Position numbers and translations under genes: made by a program. A DNA stretch of 64,000 bases from the NCBI GenBank assembly GCA_019635735.1, contig JAHBYX010000003.1, positions 62,001-126,000 on the forward strand, in the 5' to 3' direction. Source of the DNA: Mesorhizobium sp. Its GTDB lineage: Bacteria; Pseudomonadota; Alphaproteobacteria; Rhizobiales; Rhizobiaceae. Below, one piece after another: positions 8,422-17,254 of this stretch. The notes below the pieces were generated by a model that worked only from the letters and a program-made list of their open reading frames with translations, did no database searches and was not told where the DNA came from. How positions within the stretch are numbered: position 1 is the stretch's first letter; every line of letters starts with the position of its first letter.

Positions 8422-9438
8422 TCAATCCGACTTCCGCCCTTCGACCGTCTGCTCGATCGCACCGAAGATCGAATGCCCTTTCGCATCCTTCATCTCGATC
8501 CGCACCGTGTCGCCCACCTTCATGAACGGCGTCTTCGATCCGCCCGACAGGATCTTCTCCACGGTACGCTGCTCGATGATGCAGGAATAGCCGACGCCAC
8601 CGTCCTCGACCGGCTTGCCGGGACCGTCTTCGCCCTTGTTCGACACCGTGCCGGAGCCGAAGATTGAACCGGCGCAGATCGGCCGCGTCTTCGCGGCGTG
8701 TGCAATGATCTCGCCGAAGTCGAACAGCATGCCCACACCGGCGTTGGCGCGGCCGAACGGCTTGCCGTTCAGGTCGACCTTCAGCGGCAAACCGACGCTG
8801 CCGCCGTCCCATGCGTCGCCCAGTTCGTCAGGCGTGACGGCGACGGGCGAGAAGGTGGATGACGGCTTTGCCTGGTAGAAGCCGAAGCCCTTGGCCAGTT
8901 CGCCGGCCGCCATGTAGCGCAGCGAGACATCGTTGACGAGCATCACCAGCCGGATCGCCTCGCGCGCGGTCGCGGCACTCGCGCCCATGGGGACATCGTC
9001 GACGATAACCGCAATCTCGCCTTCGAAATCCAGCCCCCAGGCTTCGTCGGCAAGCGGTATGGCCTCGCGTGGCGCCAGGAATGAGTCGGAGCCACCCTGG
9101 TAGATCATCGGCTCGGTCTTGAAGCTCTCCGGAACTTCCCGGCCCCGGGCCTTGTTGACCAGTTCCACATGATTGAGGAAGGACGAGGCATCGGCCCATT
9201 GGTAGGCGCGCGGCAGCGGCGACAGCGCGTCGTGCTCGTGGAACCGCTCGGACGGGACCGCGCCGTGCTCCAATGATTCTCCAAGGGCTGCGAGATGAGG
9301 AGCGATCCGCCGCCAGTCGTCCAGCGCCGCCTGAAGGGTCGGCACCAGATAGGATGCGTCGGTGCAGCGCGTCAGGTCGCGCGACACGACCACCAGCCGG
9401 CCGTCACGGCGGCCGTTCCTCAGCGAGGCAAGCTTCAT
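8422..9438 (-). CDS. Fumarylacetoacetate hydrolase family protein
   Basis: 338 residues. The C-terminal two thirds is the FAH fold: LDFEGEIAVIVDD supplies the acidic metal ligands, then FGFYQAKPSSTFSP, ICAGSIFGSGTVSN and the terminal KVGDTVRIEM. The N-terminal domain (MKLASLRNGRRDGRLVVVSRD) is that of the roughly 330-residue bacterial FAH subgroup. It probably hydrolyses or decarboxylates a small 2-oxo or diketo acid from aromatic catabolism, with Mg2+ or Ca2+. Its start overlaps the stop of the metallo-hydrolase gene by 4 bases, so the two are one operon. No homogentisate dioxygenase is nearby, so true fumarylacetoacetase is not assured. Confidence 0.87.
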   Translation of the reverse strand: MKLASLRNGRRDGRLVVVSRDLTRCTDASYLVPTLQAALDDWRRIAPHLAALGESLEHGAVPSERFHEHDALSPLPRAYQWADASSFLNHVELVNKARGREVPESFKTEPMIYQGGSDSFLAPREAIPLADEAWGLDFEGEIAVIVDDVPMGASAATAREAIRLVMLVNDVSLRYMAAGELAKGFGFYQAKPSSTFSPVAVTPDELGDAWDGGSVGLPLKVDLNGKPFGRANAGVGMLFDFGEIIAHAAKTRPICAGSIFGSGTVSNKGEDGPGKPVEDGGVGYSCIIEQRTVEKILSGGSKTPFMKVGDTVRIEMKDAKGHSIFGAIEQTVEGRKSD

Positions 9439-10334
9439 TCATTTCCTCCCGCGGCCGCTTTGTCGGATTCGGGCGCAGCCGTCCCGAACTCAACCAACAG
9501 CCCGTCGCGGGCGATTGTCAACGGCCCCACCCATGTCTCGCGCACAGCCTTTTCCCAATGCGCCTGTATGATCGCCGGATCGTCGGCGGGAATCAGGTGG
9601 TTGAGCACGAGTCGGCCGACGCCGGCATCGGCCGCGATCCGCCCCGCTTGCGCCGCGAAGCTGTGGCTGGCCAGAAGATGCTCCTTGAGCCGCGCGCCGT
9701 TGCCGGTGCGGGCCACCAGCCTGTCGACGCCTTCCGCCAGCATCGCCTCATGCACCAGCACGTCCGCATTCCTGGCGAAATCGGCGAGCGGCGGGAAGAC
9801 GGCCGTGTCCGCGGAGAAGACCGCGCTGCCCTGCGCGTGGTCGAAGCGCAGCGCGAAGCAGTCGGTGACGGGCGGGTGGTCGACCCTCAGCGCCGAGACC
9901 CTGAACCCGTTCTCTTCGAACACGGGACCTTCGGAAAACTCCTCGATCCGCACCAGCTCGCGGATATCGGGACGCCCTTCGTCGGCGATACGGATCTCGA
10001 TGTCGAACTCCATCGCCTGGGCGAAGCGCGACCAGTAGTGGCCGGTGCCGGGTGGGCCGAAGACGCGGACCTCATGATCCAACCCTGTCGTCCAGGCCGT
10101 GTGGAGCAGGCCACCGAGTTCCAGCACGTGATCGGAATGCAGGTGCGTGACGAAGACCAGGTCGAGTTCCTTGAGGCTCACACCGGCCTCGACGAGACCC
10201 CGGGAGACGCCGAGGCCGCAATCGACAACGATAACGCGCCCGCCGAGCCGCAGCAGCGCGGAAGTCGGGGACGGGCCGCCGGGGCGGATCGCCGGGCCGC
10301 CTTTCGAGCCGAGGGTAACGAGGTTGGCCGTCAT
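9435..10334 (-). CDS. MBL-fold metallo-hydrolase (RNase Z/arylsulfatase-like)
   Basis: 299 residues. The zinc-binding signature is VTHLHSDHVLELGG near residue 63, preceded by VIVVDCGLGVSRG. Further histidines of the fold are in VDHPPVTD, VHEAML and SHSFAAQAG, with LNHLIP near the C-terminus. The arrangement resembles the RNase Z/arylsulfatase branch rather than lactonases. Encoded first in an operon with an FAH-family protein, it may hydrolyse an ester or lactone intermediate of the same pathway, which is inference. No signal peptide is seen. Confidence 0.85.
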   Translation of the reverse strand: MTANLVTLGSKGGPAIRPGGPSPTSALLRLGGRVIVVDCGLGVSRGLVEAGVSLKELDLVFVTHLHSDHVLELGGLLHTAWTTGLDHEVRVFGPPGTGHYWSRFAQAMEFDIEIRIADEGRPDIRELVRIEEFSEGPVFEENGFRVSALRVDHPPVTDCFALRFDHAQGSAVFSADTAVFPPLADFARNADVLVHEAMLAEGVDRLVARTGNGARLKEHLLASHSFAAQAGRIAADAGVGRLVLNHLIPADDPAIIQAHWEKAVRETWVGPLTIARDGLLVEFGTAAPESDKAAAGGNE

Positions 10335-10403
10335 GGACGACCGTTCGGATGGCGATATGTCATCGCACGAGCCTAGCTGTCCGCCCCCGCAGCGTCGAGC
10401 CCG

Positions 10404-10967
10404 TCACATCCGGCGGCTGAGAAAAGGCGATCCGGCAAGGCCGAAGCGCCACGGCACGTCGGCGGCTTTGGTGATTCCGATACGGGGGCCGACTGCGATA
10501 TCCGCCGGCCGCGATCCGGCTTCGAGATGGAAGGGCGGGCGCGAGAGGGCAGCTCCGTCCAGCGAAACGTCGACGGCCAGCGCCTGAGTCAGGCGTCCGG
10601 GGCCGGAGCAGAGGGCGCGCGGATTCCCGGTTCCGCGCCGCTCGGCCATCACCTCGAGGCCCGCCAGCGGCTCAAGGGCCCGGATCAGCACCGCGCTGCC
10701 CGGCAGGCAGACGAAGTTCAGGCACCAGTGGATGCCGTAGGAGCGGTAGACATAGGCATGCGCCGGCGCACCGAACATCGCCGCGTTGCGCGCCGTAGGT
10801 CCACGGAAGCTGTGGGAGGCGGGGTCGTCGCCCGCATAGGCTTCCGTCTCCACGATCCTGCCGCCGACACCGTCCACCAGCAGCGCACAGCCGATCAGTT
10901 CGCGCGCAACCTCGGTCGCGGCGCGGGAAAAGAAGGAGGAGTGATCGATTGGCGCAGTCATGATCAT
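10404..10967 (-). CDS. DNA-3-methyladenine glycosylase (AAG/MPG family)
   Basis: 187 residues from the ATG at 10967; another ATG at 10961 is equally good, and the frame is open to 11015. The family motif IVETEAYAGDDPASHSF holds the catalytic glutamate; YGIHWCLNFVC and RALCSGPGRLTQAL follow, and the C-terminus has GITKAADVPWRF and GSPFLSR. This is the mammalian-type alkyladenine glycosylase that removes alkylated purines in base excision repair. It stands alone; the next gene upstream is divergent. Confidence 0.93.
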   Translation of the reverse strand: MIMTAPIDHSSFFSRAATEVARELIGCALLVDGVGGRIVETEAYAGDDPASHSFRGPTARNAAMFGAPAHAYVYRSYGIHWCLNFVCLPGSAVLIRALEPLAGLEVMAERRGTGNPRALCSGPGRLTQALAVDVSLDGAALSRPPFHLEAGSRPADIAVGPRIGITKAADVPWRFGLAGSPFLSRRM

Positions 10968-11027
10968 CGGACAGGGAACCAATGAGCCGTTCAACTGGTT
11001 CGAGATGAAAATCAAGGAGTGAACCCG

Positions 11028-11252
11028 ATGGCACGGCCCAGCGACAGTCGACCCGAAGCGGAGATGGAAGACAATCTGCCTCTCGCGGACCTACCGGAGG
11101 ACTTTTTCGACGACGAGCCCGATGGCGAACTTCCGGAGGAAGACGACGATAATCCCTATCAGGAGAGCGACGACGCGCTGCCCGACGACCTTGAAGAGGC
11201 CGTGCTGAGCAAGGACCCGTCAAAGGAAGGCAGCCGCTTCGACGAGATCTAG
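11028..11252 (+). CDS. Small, very acidic hypothetical protein
   Basis: 74 residues, not recognised. Nearly 40% are Asp or Glu, with runs such as DFFDDEP and PEEDDD, and there is no Cys, Trp or membrane segment. AAGGAG at 11014-11019 stands 8 bases before the ATG, which supports a real gene. It is likely disordered and cytoplasmic. The stop codon is shared with the convergent HPP gene (CTAG at 11249-11252), so the two transcripts must overlap unless they end exactly there. Confidence 0.7.
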   Translation: MARPSDSRPEAEMEDNLPLADLPEDFFDDEPDGELPEEDDDNPYQESDDALPDDLEEAVLSKDPSKEGSRFDEI

Positions 11253-11800
11253 CCTTCGACGCGCAGAGGATACTGACGCCTTGGCGGAATTCGATGCACG
11301 ATCAGCGCCAGTGCCACCAGGATCGAGCAACCGACGAAGACGACGGCGAAAAGCTTCACCCCGTGCAAGCCCTGGCCGAACGCGAGGATCGGCAGGGCGC
11401 CCGCGGGCGGATGAGTGACGCGGAACGACCGCATGAGAACGATCGCAATCCCGACCGAGACCGCCGCAGCGAGCCAGGTTCCGGGCAGGAGGAAAAATAC
11501 CCCCTCGCAGACGATTGCGCCGATCAGGAATCCCATCATCACATTGATCGGCTGCGCCATCGGGCTGGACGGCTGGGCGAACAGGAGCACTGAGGTTAAG
11601 CCCAGCGGTGCCAGCAACAGCGGCTGTCCGCTGACAAAGGGCAGATAGCCGACCGCGAGCATGCCTGCGATGGCCGCGATCCCGGCCTTCAGATTGGCGA
11701 CGTCGTCCACCTCCCGCTCATGGCGAGTCAGCAGGCGCTCAATGAGCGACCGGACCTGTGCGGTCAAAGGCTCGGCAGTCTCCGTTCGCGATTGCCTCAC
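11249..11800 (-). CDS. HPP family membrane protein
   Basis: 183 residues with four membrane segments after a cytoplasmic N-terminus of about 45 residues. The family motif is seen as [12 protein letters not shown], preceded by [11 protein letters not shown] in the loop between helices. HPP proteins are short integral membrane proteins; a nitrite-transport role has been reported for plant and cyanobacterial members, but the bacterial role is not settled. Here the gene overlaps the stop of tdh by 4 bases and is the last gene of the kbl-tdh operon. Confidence 0.85.
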   Translation of the reverse strand: MRQSRTETAEPLTAQVRSLIERLLTRHEREVDDVANLKAGIAAIAGMLAVGYLPFVSGQPLLLAPLGLTSVLLFAQPSSPMAQPINVMMGFLIGAIVCEGVFFLLPGTWLAAAVSVGIAIVLMRSFRVTHPPAGALPILAFGQGLHGVKLFAVVFVGCSILVALALIVHRIPPRRQYPLRVEG

Positions 11801-12831
11801 CAGTCCATCACCACTTTTCCGGAATTGCCGCTCTTCATGGCCTGGAAGCCGGCCTCGTAGTCGTCGATGCCGATGCGGTGCGTGATCAGGCCCGTGACGT
11901 CAAGCGGGCCCTGTACCAGCGCGATCATCTTGTACCAGGTCTCGAACATCTCGCGGCCGTAGATGCCCTTCAAGGTCAGCATCTTGAAGATGACCTTGTT
12001 CCAGTCGATCTCGAAGCCGGTCGGCGCGATGCCGAGGATGGCGATCTTGCCGCCATTGTTCATCGTGTCGATCATGTCGCGGAAGGCCGGCGCGGCGCCC
12101 GACATTTCGAGGCCGACGTCGAAACCCTCTGTCATGCCAATGTCTCGCATGACATCGCGCAGTTTCTCCTTCGAGGCGTCGACCACATGTTGCACGCCCA
12201 CCTTGCGGGCGAGGTCGAGCCTGTAGGGATTGATGTCGGTGATGACGACTTTCCGCGCGCCGACGCACTGCGCCACCAGCGCGCCCATGATGCCGATCGG
12301 CCCGGCCCCGGTGACCAGCACGTCCTCGCCGACCAGGTCGAAGGAGAGCGCGGTGTGGACTGCGTTGCCGAGCGGATCGAAGATCGCCGCGACCTCGTCC
12401 GGGATGTCATCGGGGATCGGCACGACGTTATGCTGCGGGATCGCGACGTATTCGCCGAAGGAGCCGGGCCGGTTGACGCCGACGCCCTTGGTGTTGCGGC
12501 ACAGGTGCCCCCTGCCCGCGCGGCAGTTGCGGCAATGGCCGCAGACGATGTGGCCCTCGCCCGAGACCCGCTGGCCGAGCCTGTATTCGCTGACCGCCGA
12601 GCCGACGTCGGCCACCGTGCCGACGAATTCGTGGCCCGTCACCATCGGCACTGGCACGGTCTTCTGCGCCCACTGGTCCCAGTTGTAGATGTGGACGTCG
12701 GTGCCGCAGATCGCCGACTTCCTGACCTTGATCAGCACGTCGTTCGGCCCGATCTCCGGAATCGGCACCCGCTCCATCCAGATGCCGGGCTCGGCGCGGG
12801 CTTTGACCAGGGCGCGCATCATGTTGGACAT
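11797..12831 (-). CDS. tdh: L-threonine 3-dehydrogenase
   Basis: 344 residues from the ATG at 12831 ([16 protein letters not shown]); a further in-frame ATG lies at 12843. It is a zinc medium-chain dehydrogenase: the catalytic zinc site starts at [13 protein letters not shown] with GHEFVG, the structural zinc site is [15 protein letters not shown], and [13 protein letters not shown] is the NAD-binding motif. It oxidises threonine to 2-amino-3-ketobutyrate. The partner Kbl is encoded upstream in the same operon, separated by a small Cys-rich gene whose stop lies 2 bases before this start. The HPP gene follows with a 4-base overlap. Confidence 0.96.
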   Translation of the reverse strand: MSNMMRALVKARAEPGIWMERVPIPEIGPNDVLIKVRKSAICGTDVHIYNWDQWAQKTVPVPMVTGHEFVGTVADVGSAVSEYRLGQRVSGEGHIVCGHCRNCRAGRGHLCRNTKGVGVNRPGSFGEYVAIPQHNVVPIPDDIPDEVAAIFDPLGNAVHTALSFDLVGEDVLVTGAGPIGIMGALVAQCVGARKVVITDINPYRLDLARKVGVQHVVDASKEKLRDVMRDIGMTEGFDVGLEMSGAAPAFRDMIDTMNNGGKIAILGIAPTGFEIDWNKVIFKMLTLKGIYGREMFETWYKMIALVQGPLDVTGLITHRIGIDDYEAGFQAMKSGNSGKVVMDW

Positions 12832-12833
12832 GT

Positions 12834-13085
12834 CTATTCCCACGGTCCCAGATGAGGATGGTGCTCAGGGTGATTGTCGGGGTCGTTCAACCAATCGAAA
12901 TCGATTGTGTGTTGCTCATTTGCAAATCGCGACGCCGCGCAATCGGCGTGAGCGTAGAGATACTGCCAGCCTCCGTCGATCCAGAGGCTGCGAATGCGAA
13001 ACTCGACCCCGTTCTCATCATCTTCGTCACTGACCGGCTCCAAGATCGGGGCGCCGCAAAAGCAGCAATGGTGTAGAGTGGTCAT
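12834..13085 (-). CDS. Small Cys/His-rich protein inside the kbl-tdh operon
   Basis: 83 residues, not recognised. It opens [15 protein letters not shown], a CxxC with an extra Cys and His, then has an acidic middle (SDEDDENG), a Trp-rich strand segment ([12 protein letters not shown]), HADCAASRF as a possible second metal half-site, and a His-rich tail. The residues suggest a zinc-binding mini-domain. The ATG overlaps the kbl stop by 4 bases (ATGA at 13082-13085), and the stop ends 2 bases before the tdh start, so it is translated as part of the operon. Known kbl-tdh operons usually lack such a gene. Confidence 0.75.
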   Translation of the reverse strand: MTTLHHCCFCGAPILEPVSDEDDENGVEFRIRSLWIDGGWQYLYAHADCAASRFANEQHTIDFDWLNDPDNHPEHHPHLGPWE

Positions 13086-14272
13086 GGCACCACCCCCAAC
13101 TCCCTCCCCACCGCCACGAACGCCTCCACGCACCTGTCGATATCCGCATGCGAATGCGCAGCCGACATCTGCGTCCGGATGCGGGCCTGGCCCTTCGGCA
13201 CCACGGGGAACGAGAAGCCGATCACGTAGATGCCGCGCTTCAGCATCCGCGCTGCCATCTCCTGGGCGAGTGCGGCGTCGCCAAGCATGACCGGGATAAT
13301 CGGATGATCCGCACCGGCGAGCCGGAAGCCCGCCGTGGTCATCTTCTCGCGGAAGCGCGCGGCGTTGCCGGCAAGCTTCGCGCGTAGCGCGTCACCGTGC
13401 TCGACGATGTCGAACACCTTCAGCGACGCTGCGGCAATCGCCGGCATCAGGGTGTTGGAGAAGAGATAGGGCCGCGAGCGCTGGCGAAGCCAGTCGACCA
13501 CCTCGCGCCTCCCCGACGTATAGCCGCCCGACGCGCCGCCCAGCGCCTTGCCGAGAGTGCCCGTGACGATGTCCACCTTGCCCTCGACCCCGCAATGTTC
13601 GGCCGAGCCGCGGCCGTGCCTGCCGACGAAGCCCACCGCATGGCTGTCGTCGACCATGACCATGGCGCCGTATTTCTCGGCGAGGTCGCAGACGCCGGCG
13701 AGGTTGGCGATGATGCCGTCCATCGAGAAGACGCCATCGGTTGCGATCAGCTTGAAGCGGCAGGCTTCCGCCTTCTTCAACTCCTCTTCCAGCGCCTTCA
13801 TGTCGTTGTTGGCGTAGCGGAAGCGCTGGGCCTTGGAGAGCCGCACGCCGTCGATGATCGAGGCATGGTTGAGCGCGTCCGAGATGACCGCGTCCTCTTC
13901 GCCAAGCAGCGTCTCGAACAGGCCGCCATTGGCATCGAAGCAGGAGCCGTAGAGGATCGTGTCCTCGAAGCCGAGGAAGGAAGATATGCGCGCCTCGAGC
14001 TGCTTATGCTCCTCCTGCGTGCCGCAGATGAAACGTACCGAGGCCATGCCGTAGCCGTAGCGGTCGAGCGCCGCCTTCGCCGCCTCGCGCAGGTCCTCGC
14101 TGTCGGCGAGGCCGAGATAGTTGTTGGCGCAGAAGTTCAGCACGTGGGCGCCGCCCACCACCTCGATCTCGGCAGACTGCATCGACGTGATGACGCGCTC
14201 GGATTTGTAGAGGCCGGCGGACTTCAGCCCGTCCAGTTCTCCGGCGAGGTGCGAAAGAAAGGCGTCGCGCAT
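13082..14272 (-). CDS. kbl: Glycine C-acetyltransferase (2-amino-3-ketobutyrate CoA ligase)
   Basis: 396 residues, the standard length. A pyridoxal-phosphate enzyme of the alpha-oxoamine synthase family: [12 protein letters not shown] near the N-terminus, [10 protein letters not shown] for the cofactor aspartate and histidine, and the Schiff-base lysine in [10 protein letters not shown]. It cleaves 2-amino-3-ketobutyrate with CoA to glycine and acetyl-CoA, working directly with Tdh. It is the first gene of the operon. Its ribosome site AAGGGG (14285-14280) is half of a hairpin with CCCCTT, which may limit translation. Confidence 0.96.
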   Translation of the reverse strand: MRDAFLSHLAGELDGLKSAGLYKSERVITSMQSAEIEVVGGAHVLNFCANNYLGLADSEDLREAAKAALDRYGYGMASVRFICGTQEEHKQLEARISSFLGFEDTILYGSCFDANGGLFETLLGEEDAVISDALNHASIIDGVRLSKAQRFRYANNDMKALEEELKKAEACRFKLIATDGVFSMDGIIANLAGVCDLAEKYGAMVMVDDSHAVGFVGRHGRGSAEHCGVEGKVDIVTGTLGKALGGASGGYTSGRREVVDWLRQRSRPYLFSNTLMPAIAAASLKVFDIVEHGDALRAKLAGNAARFREKMTTAGFRLAGADHPIIPVMLGDAALAQEMAARMLKRGIYVIGFSFPVVPKGQARIRTQMSAAHSHADIDRCVEAFVAVGRELGVVP

Positions 14273-14279
14273 CGAGAAT

Positions 14280-14296
14280 CCCCTTTATCGAAGGGG
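14280..14296 (-). promoter_or_regulatory. Hairpin that buries the kbl ribosome-binding site
   Basis: On the minus strand CCCCTT, a five-base loop CGATA, and AAGGGG form a perfect 6-bp stem. AAGGGG is the Shine-Dalgarno sequence, 7 bases before the kbl ATG at 14272. Folded, the ribosome site would be closed. This could be a thermal or protein- or RNA-controlled switch, or merely chance in GC-rich DNA. Confidence 0.4.
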
Positions 14297-14385
14297 ACAA
14301 TCGCGCCTGCGCGGGCCAAAATCTACCGGAAATGCGACCTCGCCAGGGCGGGCGGACTGGTGAAGTCCGCCCGGGCAGCCATCGC

Positions 14386-14865
14386 TCAGGCGATCGGCCC
14401 GCCGATGATGTCGATGCCGTTGCGGGCACAGGCCATGGCGAGCGCCTGCTGGACGTGCAGGTTCGGCTCGACATAAGGCATGAGTTCGGCGGACGCGGCG
14501 GGTTTCGCCATCTCACGCAGCATGCGCTCGAAATCGCCGCCGGTGGTGATCGTCAGGCAGCGCGCGCCGCTGACCGACTCGACCCGGAACGCATGCGGAA
14601 TGCCCTTCGGCGCCAGCACGATCTGGCCCGCATGTGCCACGGTATCCTTGCCGTCGACACGGAAGCGCATCGTGCCTTCGAGGACGTGGAACACCTCGTC
14701 CTCCCTCCGATGGATGTGCATCGGCGTCTTGGAGCCGTAGGGCATGCGATGCTCGATGATCGAGATCCGATCCTCGCCGGCGGACGCCGACAGGCGCACC
14801 GATACCAGCGTGTCGAGAAACATGAGGAGCTGCTCGGCGGGGGCCGATTTCTTCTGAATGCTCAT
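14386..14865 (-). CDS. Cupin domain protein
   Basis: 159 residues with AAAGGA about 9 bases before the ATG at 14865. A single cupin barrel is clear: MPYGSKTPMHIHRREDEVFHVLEG is motif 1 with the two histidines and glutamate that bind a metal, and GQIVLAPKGIPHAFRV is motif 2 with the last histidine. No partner domain or DNA-binding region is present. The enzyme activity, if any, cannot be named. It lies between kbl and the diguanylate cyclase, separated from both by over 100 bases. Confidence 0.83.
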   Translation of the reverse strand: MSIQKKSAPAEQLLMFLDTLVSVRLSASAGEDRISIIEHRMPYGSKTPMHIHRREDEVFHVLEGTMRFRVDGKDTVAHAGQIVLAPKGIPHAFRVESVSGARCLTITTGGDFERMLREMAKPAASAELMPYVEPNLHVQQALAMACARNGIDIIGGPIA

Positions 14866-15125
14866 TGCATTTGTCCTTTCACAAGCGCCGCGCGGCATCG
14901 CCTGCGCGGCTGCCCCGATCTAGGACCGTCCCGTTTCCATTCGAGCGCGCGCGGCCGCTCTCAGCAGGCAGCGCTGAAACAGCGGCGTTACGAAGATGAA
15001 ACGCGTGCGCGGGACTTCGCCTCTGTGTACCGCTGGCAATGCTGTGCTGTCCGGTCCCGCCGGATCCGGACATCAATTGTTAAAGTAGATGACGCTAGGA
15101 TCGGCCAACCCAGAGGAAAGCTTAT

Positions 15126-16304
15126 TTGGTGGCGACTGTGGATTCCGAGCCGACACGCGACGATAGGTCGATCCTCTCGCTGCAGATGGACGCCATCCAT
15201 AGCTCGTCTCCCGCCTCGTTTCTCAGCATCATCGCAGCACTGCTCTCCGTCTACGTCTACTGGTCTCCCGATATCGCGACGGGTCTGCTGATCTGGTTCG
15301 GCTGCATCTTCGCGATCGCCGCGACCAACGTGATCACCACCGCCATGCGGGTCCGCGGCGTTCCCGCGGGATGGACGGACGATGCGTGGGAGCGCTTCGT
15401 CTGCGTGATGCATCTTCTCTCCGGCCTGACCTGGGGGATCGGCGGCGGGTGGATGCTGAGCATCGCCACCGGTCAACAGGCGCTGCTCACCATATCGATC
15501 GGCCTCGGCGCCGTGACCGTCTCGATACCCTCGGTGGTGCACCAGACGGCCTACAACCTCTTCCACTTCCCGATCTTCTGGTGCTACGCGGTCGGCGCGG
15601 CCTTCAGTTCTCTCGAGTTCCGCTGGGTCCTCGCTTTCGGCTTCGTCATTCTTGCCCCGTTCGCGTCATGGATCGGACGCGATCTCGGGCGGAAGCTGGT
15701 CATGGCGTTGCGTTTGTCGATCGAGAACAGACGCCTGGCCGAACGCCTGGAAGACCGCAGCGCCGCGCTAGAGAGTGCCAACCGGGAACTCGAAGTCCTG
15801 AGCTCGACCGATCCCCTCACGGGGGTCGCCAATCGCCGCCATCTGATGGCGTTCGGTCGCTCCGCGCCGCCCCTCTGCGCGGTACTGATCGTCGATATCG
15901 ATCACTTCAAGTCGTACAACGACACGTTCGGCCATGTCGAAGGCGACGCCTGCCTGGTGGCCGTCGCCAATGCGCTGCAATCCAGCGTGCGGCCCCATCT
16001 CGACCTCGTCGCCCGCCTGGGGGGTGAGGAGTTCGCCGTGGTGCTGACAGGCGCCTCGCACGATGTGGCGGCGGCGATCGCCGAGACGATGCGGATCAAC
16101 ATCGAGAATGCCCACACGTCCGGGCCGAAACGCATCAAGCGCGTGGTGACCGCGAGCATCGGCTTCAGCGTGCGAAGCGTCGACAGGCCGCGTTCCTTCG
16201 CCAAGCTCATGGAAGATGCGGATGCCGCCGTGTATCAGGCAAAGGCCGCGGGTCGGAACCGGGTCTGCACGGCAGCTACGGAAGCAACCCGCGCCCGCGC
16301 CTGA
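15126..16304 (+). CDS. Membrane diguanylate cyclase (GGDEF domain)
   Basis: 392 residues from TTG at 15126 (GTG at 15129 is the alternative); AGAGGAAAG lies just upstream. The first 200 residues hold five to six hydrophobic helices without a named sensor domain, then a short coiled-coil linker (IENRRLAERLEDRSAALESA, about 200-220) leads into GGDEF. The signature is GGEEF at 299-303, with DIDHFKSYNDTFGH for metal and substrate. The inhibitory-site position just before it reads PHLD instead of RxxD, so product inhibition may be absent. It should make cyclic di-GMP in response to a membrane signal. Confidence 0.9.
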   Translation: MVATVDSEPTRDDRSILSLQMDAIHSSSPASFLSIIAALLSVYVYWSPDIATGLLIWFGCIFAIAATNVITTAMRVRGVPAGWTDDAWERFVCVMHLLSGLTWGIGGGWMLSIATGQQALLTISIGLGAVTVSIPSVVHQTAYNLFHFPIFWCYAVGAAFSSLEFRWVLAFGFVILAPFASWIGRDLGRKLVMALRLSIENRRLAERLEDRSAALESANRELEVLSSTDPLTGVANRRHLMAFGRSAPPLCAVLIVDIDHFKSYNDTFGHVEGDACLVAVANALQSSVRPHLDLVARLGGEEFAVVLTGASHDVAAAIAETMRINIENAHTSGPKRIKRVVTASIGFSVRSVDRPRSFAKLMEDADAAVYQAKAAGRNRVCTAATEATRARA

Positions 16305-16306
16305 CC

Positions 16307-17254
16307 TCAGGACGGCAGCTGTTCGCGCGTCAGCCAGAACACCTCGCCCTCGCTCCCCTCTGTGTCGAGCCAGAGGAAGGGCGTGTCGGGATACTCCGCT
16401 TCGAGCAGTTCGCGGTCGGTGCCGATCTCGCACAAGAGCCCGCCGCCGGGATTGAGATGGCCGACCGCTCCGGCAAGGATTCGGCGGACGATGTCGAAAC
16501 CATCCTCGCCGCCATCCAGCGCGATTGCAGGCTCGTGGCGGAACTCGGCGGGCAGCGCCTCCATCACCTCGCGGCCGACATAGGGCGGGTTGGTGATGAT
16601 GAGATCGTAGGTGCGCCCACCAACGGCCTCGAAGAGATCGCCCTGAAACAGGTGGATTCGGTCTTCGAGCCCGTGATCGGCCACGTTTTCCGCCGCAAGC
16701 GACAGGGCCTCGGCCGACAGGTCGGCGCCGTCCACCTCGGCGTTCGGAAAGGATAGTGCGGCGAAGATCGCCAGCGAACCGCCGCCGGTGCACAGGTCGA
16801 GCACGGACGAGATCGTATCCGGATCCTCAACCAGGGCCATCCCCTCCCCGGTTCCGTCAAAGAGCGGCGACCGCAAGAGTTCGGCGATGAAGGACCGCGG
16901 AGCCAGCGCGCGCGCGTCGCTGCGGAACGGCACGTCCATCAGATAGGTGCGACCGGTGAGATAAGCCGCCGGCAGCCGCTCCTCGACGCGGAGCGCGATC
17001 CGCTCTCCCAGCAGTACCTTCTCCCGCGCGGTCAGGCGCGCATCCGCAAACGCGTTGAAGTCATCCACCGGTAGGTGGAGCGTTTCGAGGATCAGGAAGA
17101 CCGCCTCATCCACGGCGTTGTCCGATCCGTGGCCGTAGTGCAGGCCGGCTGCGGAAAAGGCCGAGACGGCATAGCGCAGCACGTCACGCAGGGTGACGAG
17201 TTCGTTCACCTCGCCGCGCGGATCCGCCTCCAGCTCCGCTCCGCCCTTGGCCAT
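16307..17254 (-). CDS. prmB: 50S ribosomal protein L3 N5-glutamine methyltransferase
   Basis: 315 residues. Class I SAM methyltransferase: VLDLCTGGGSLAIFAA is the SAM loop and IITNPPYVGRE is the NPPY motif of glutamine-amide methyltransferases; the N-terminal helical domain (about residues 15-90) is that of PrmB/PrmC. Length and the sequence LPAAYLTGRTYLMDVPF fit PrmB better than release-factor PrmC. The start codon shares a base with the gcdH stop (TGATG at 17254), so the two are translated together. Confidence 0.88.
   Translation of the reverse strand: MAKGGAELEADPRGEVNELVTLRDVLRYAVSAFSAAGLHYGHGSDNAVDEAVFLILETLHLPVDDFNAFADARLTAREKVLLGERIALRVEERLPAAYLTGRTYLMDVPFRSDARALAPRSFIAELLRSPLFDGTGEGMALVEDPDTISSVLDLCTGGGSLAIFAALSFPNAEVDGADLSAEALSLAAENVADHGLEDRIHLFQGDLFEAVGGRTYDLIITNPPYVGREVMEALPAEFRHEPAIALDGGEDGFDIVRRILAGAVGHLNPGGGLLCEIGTDRELLEAEYPDTPFLWLDTEGSEGEVFWLTREQLPS

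Noticed and set aside
12834..13085. The Cys-rich gene as a toxin-antitoxin component
   Set aside because: No partner gene; it is embedded in and overlaps a metabolic operon.
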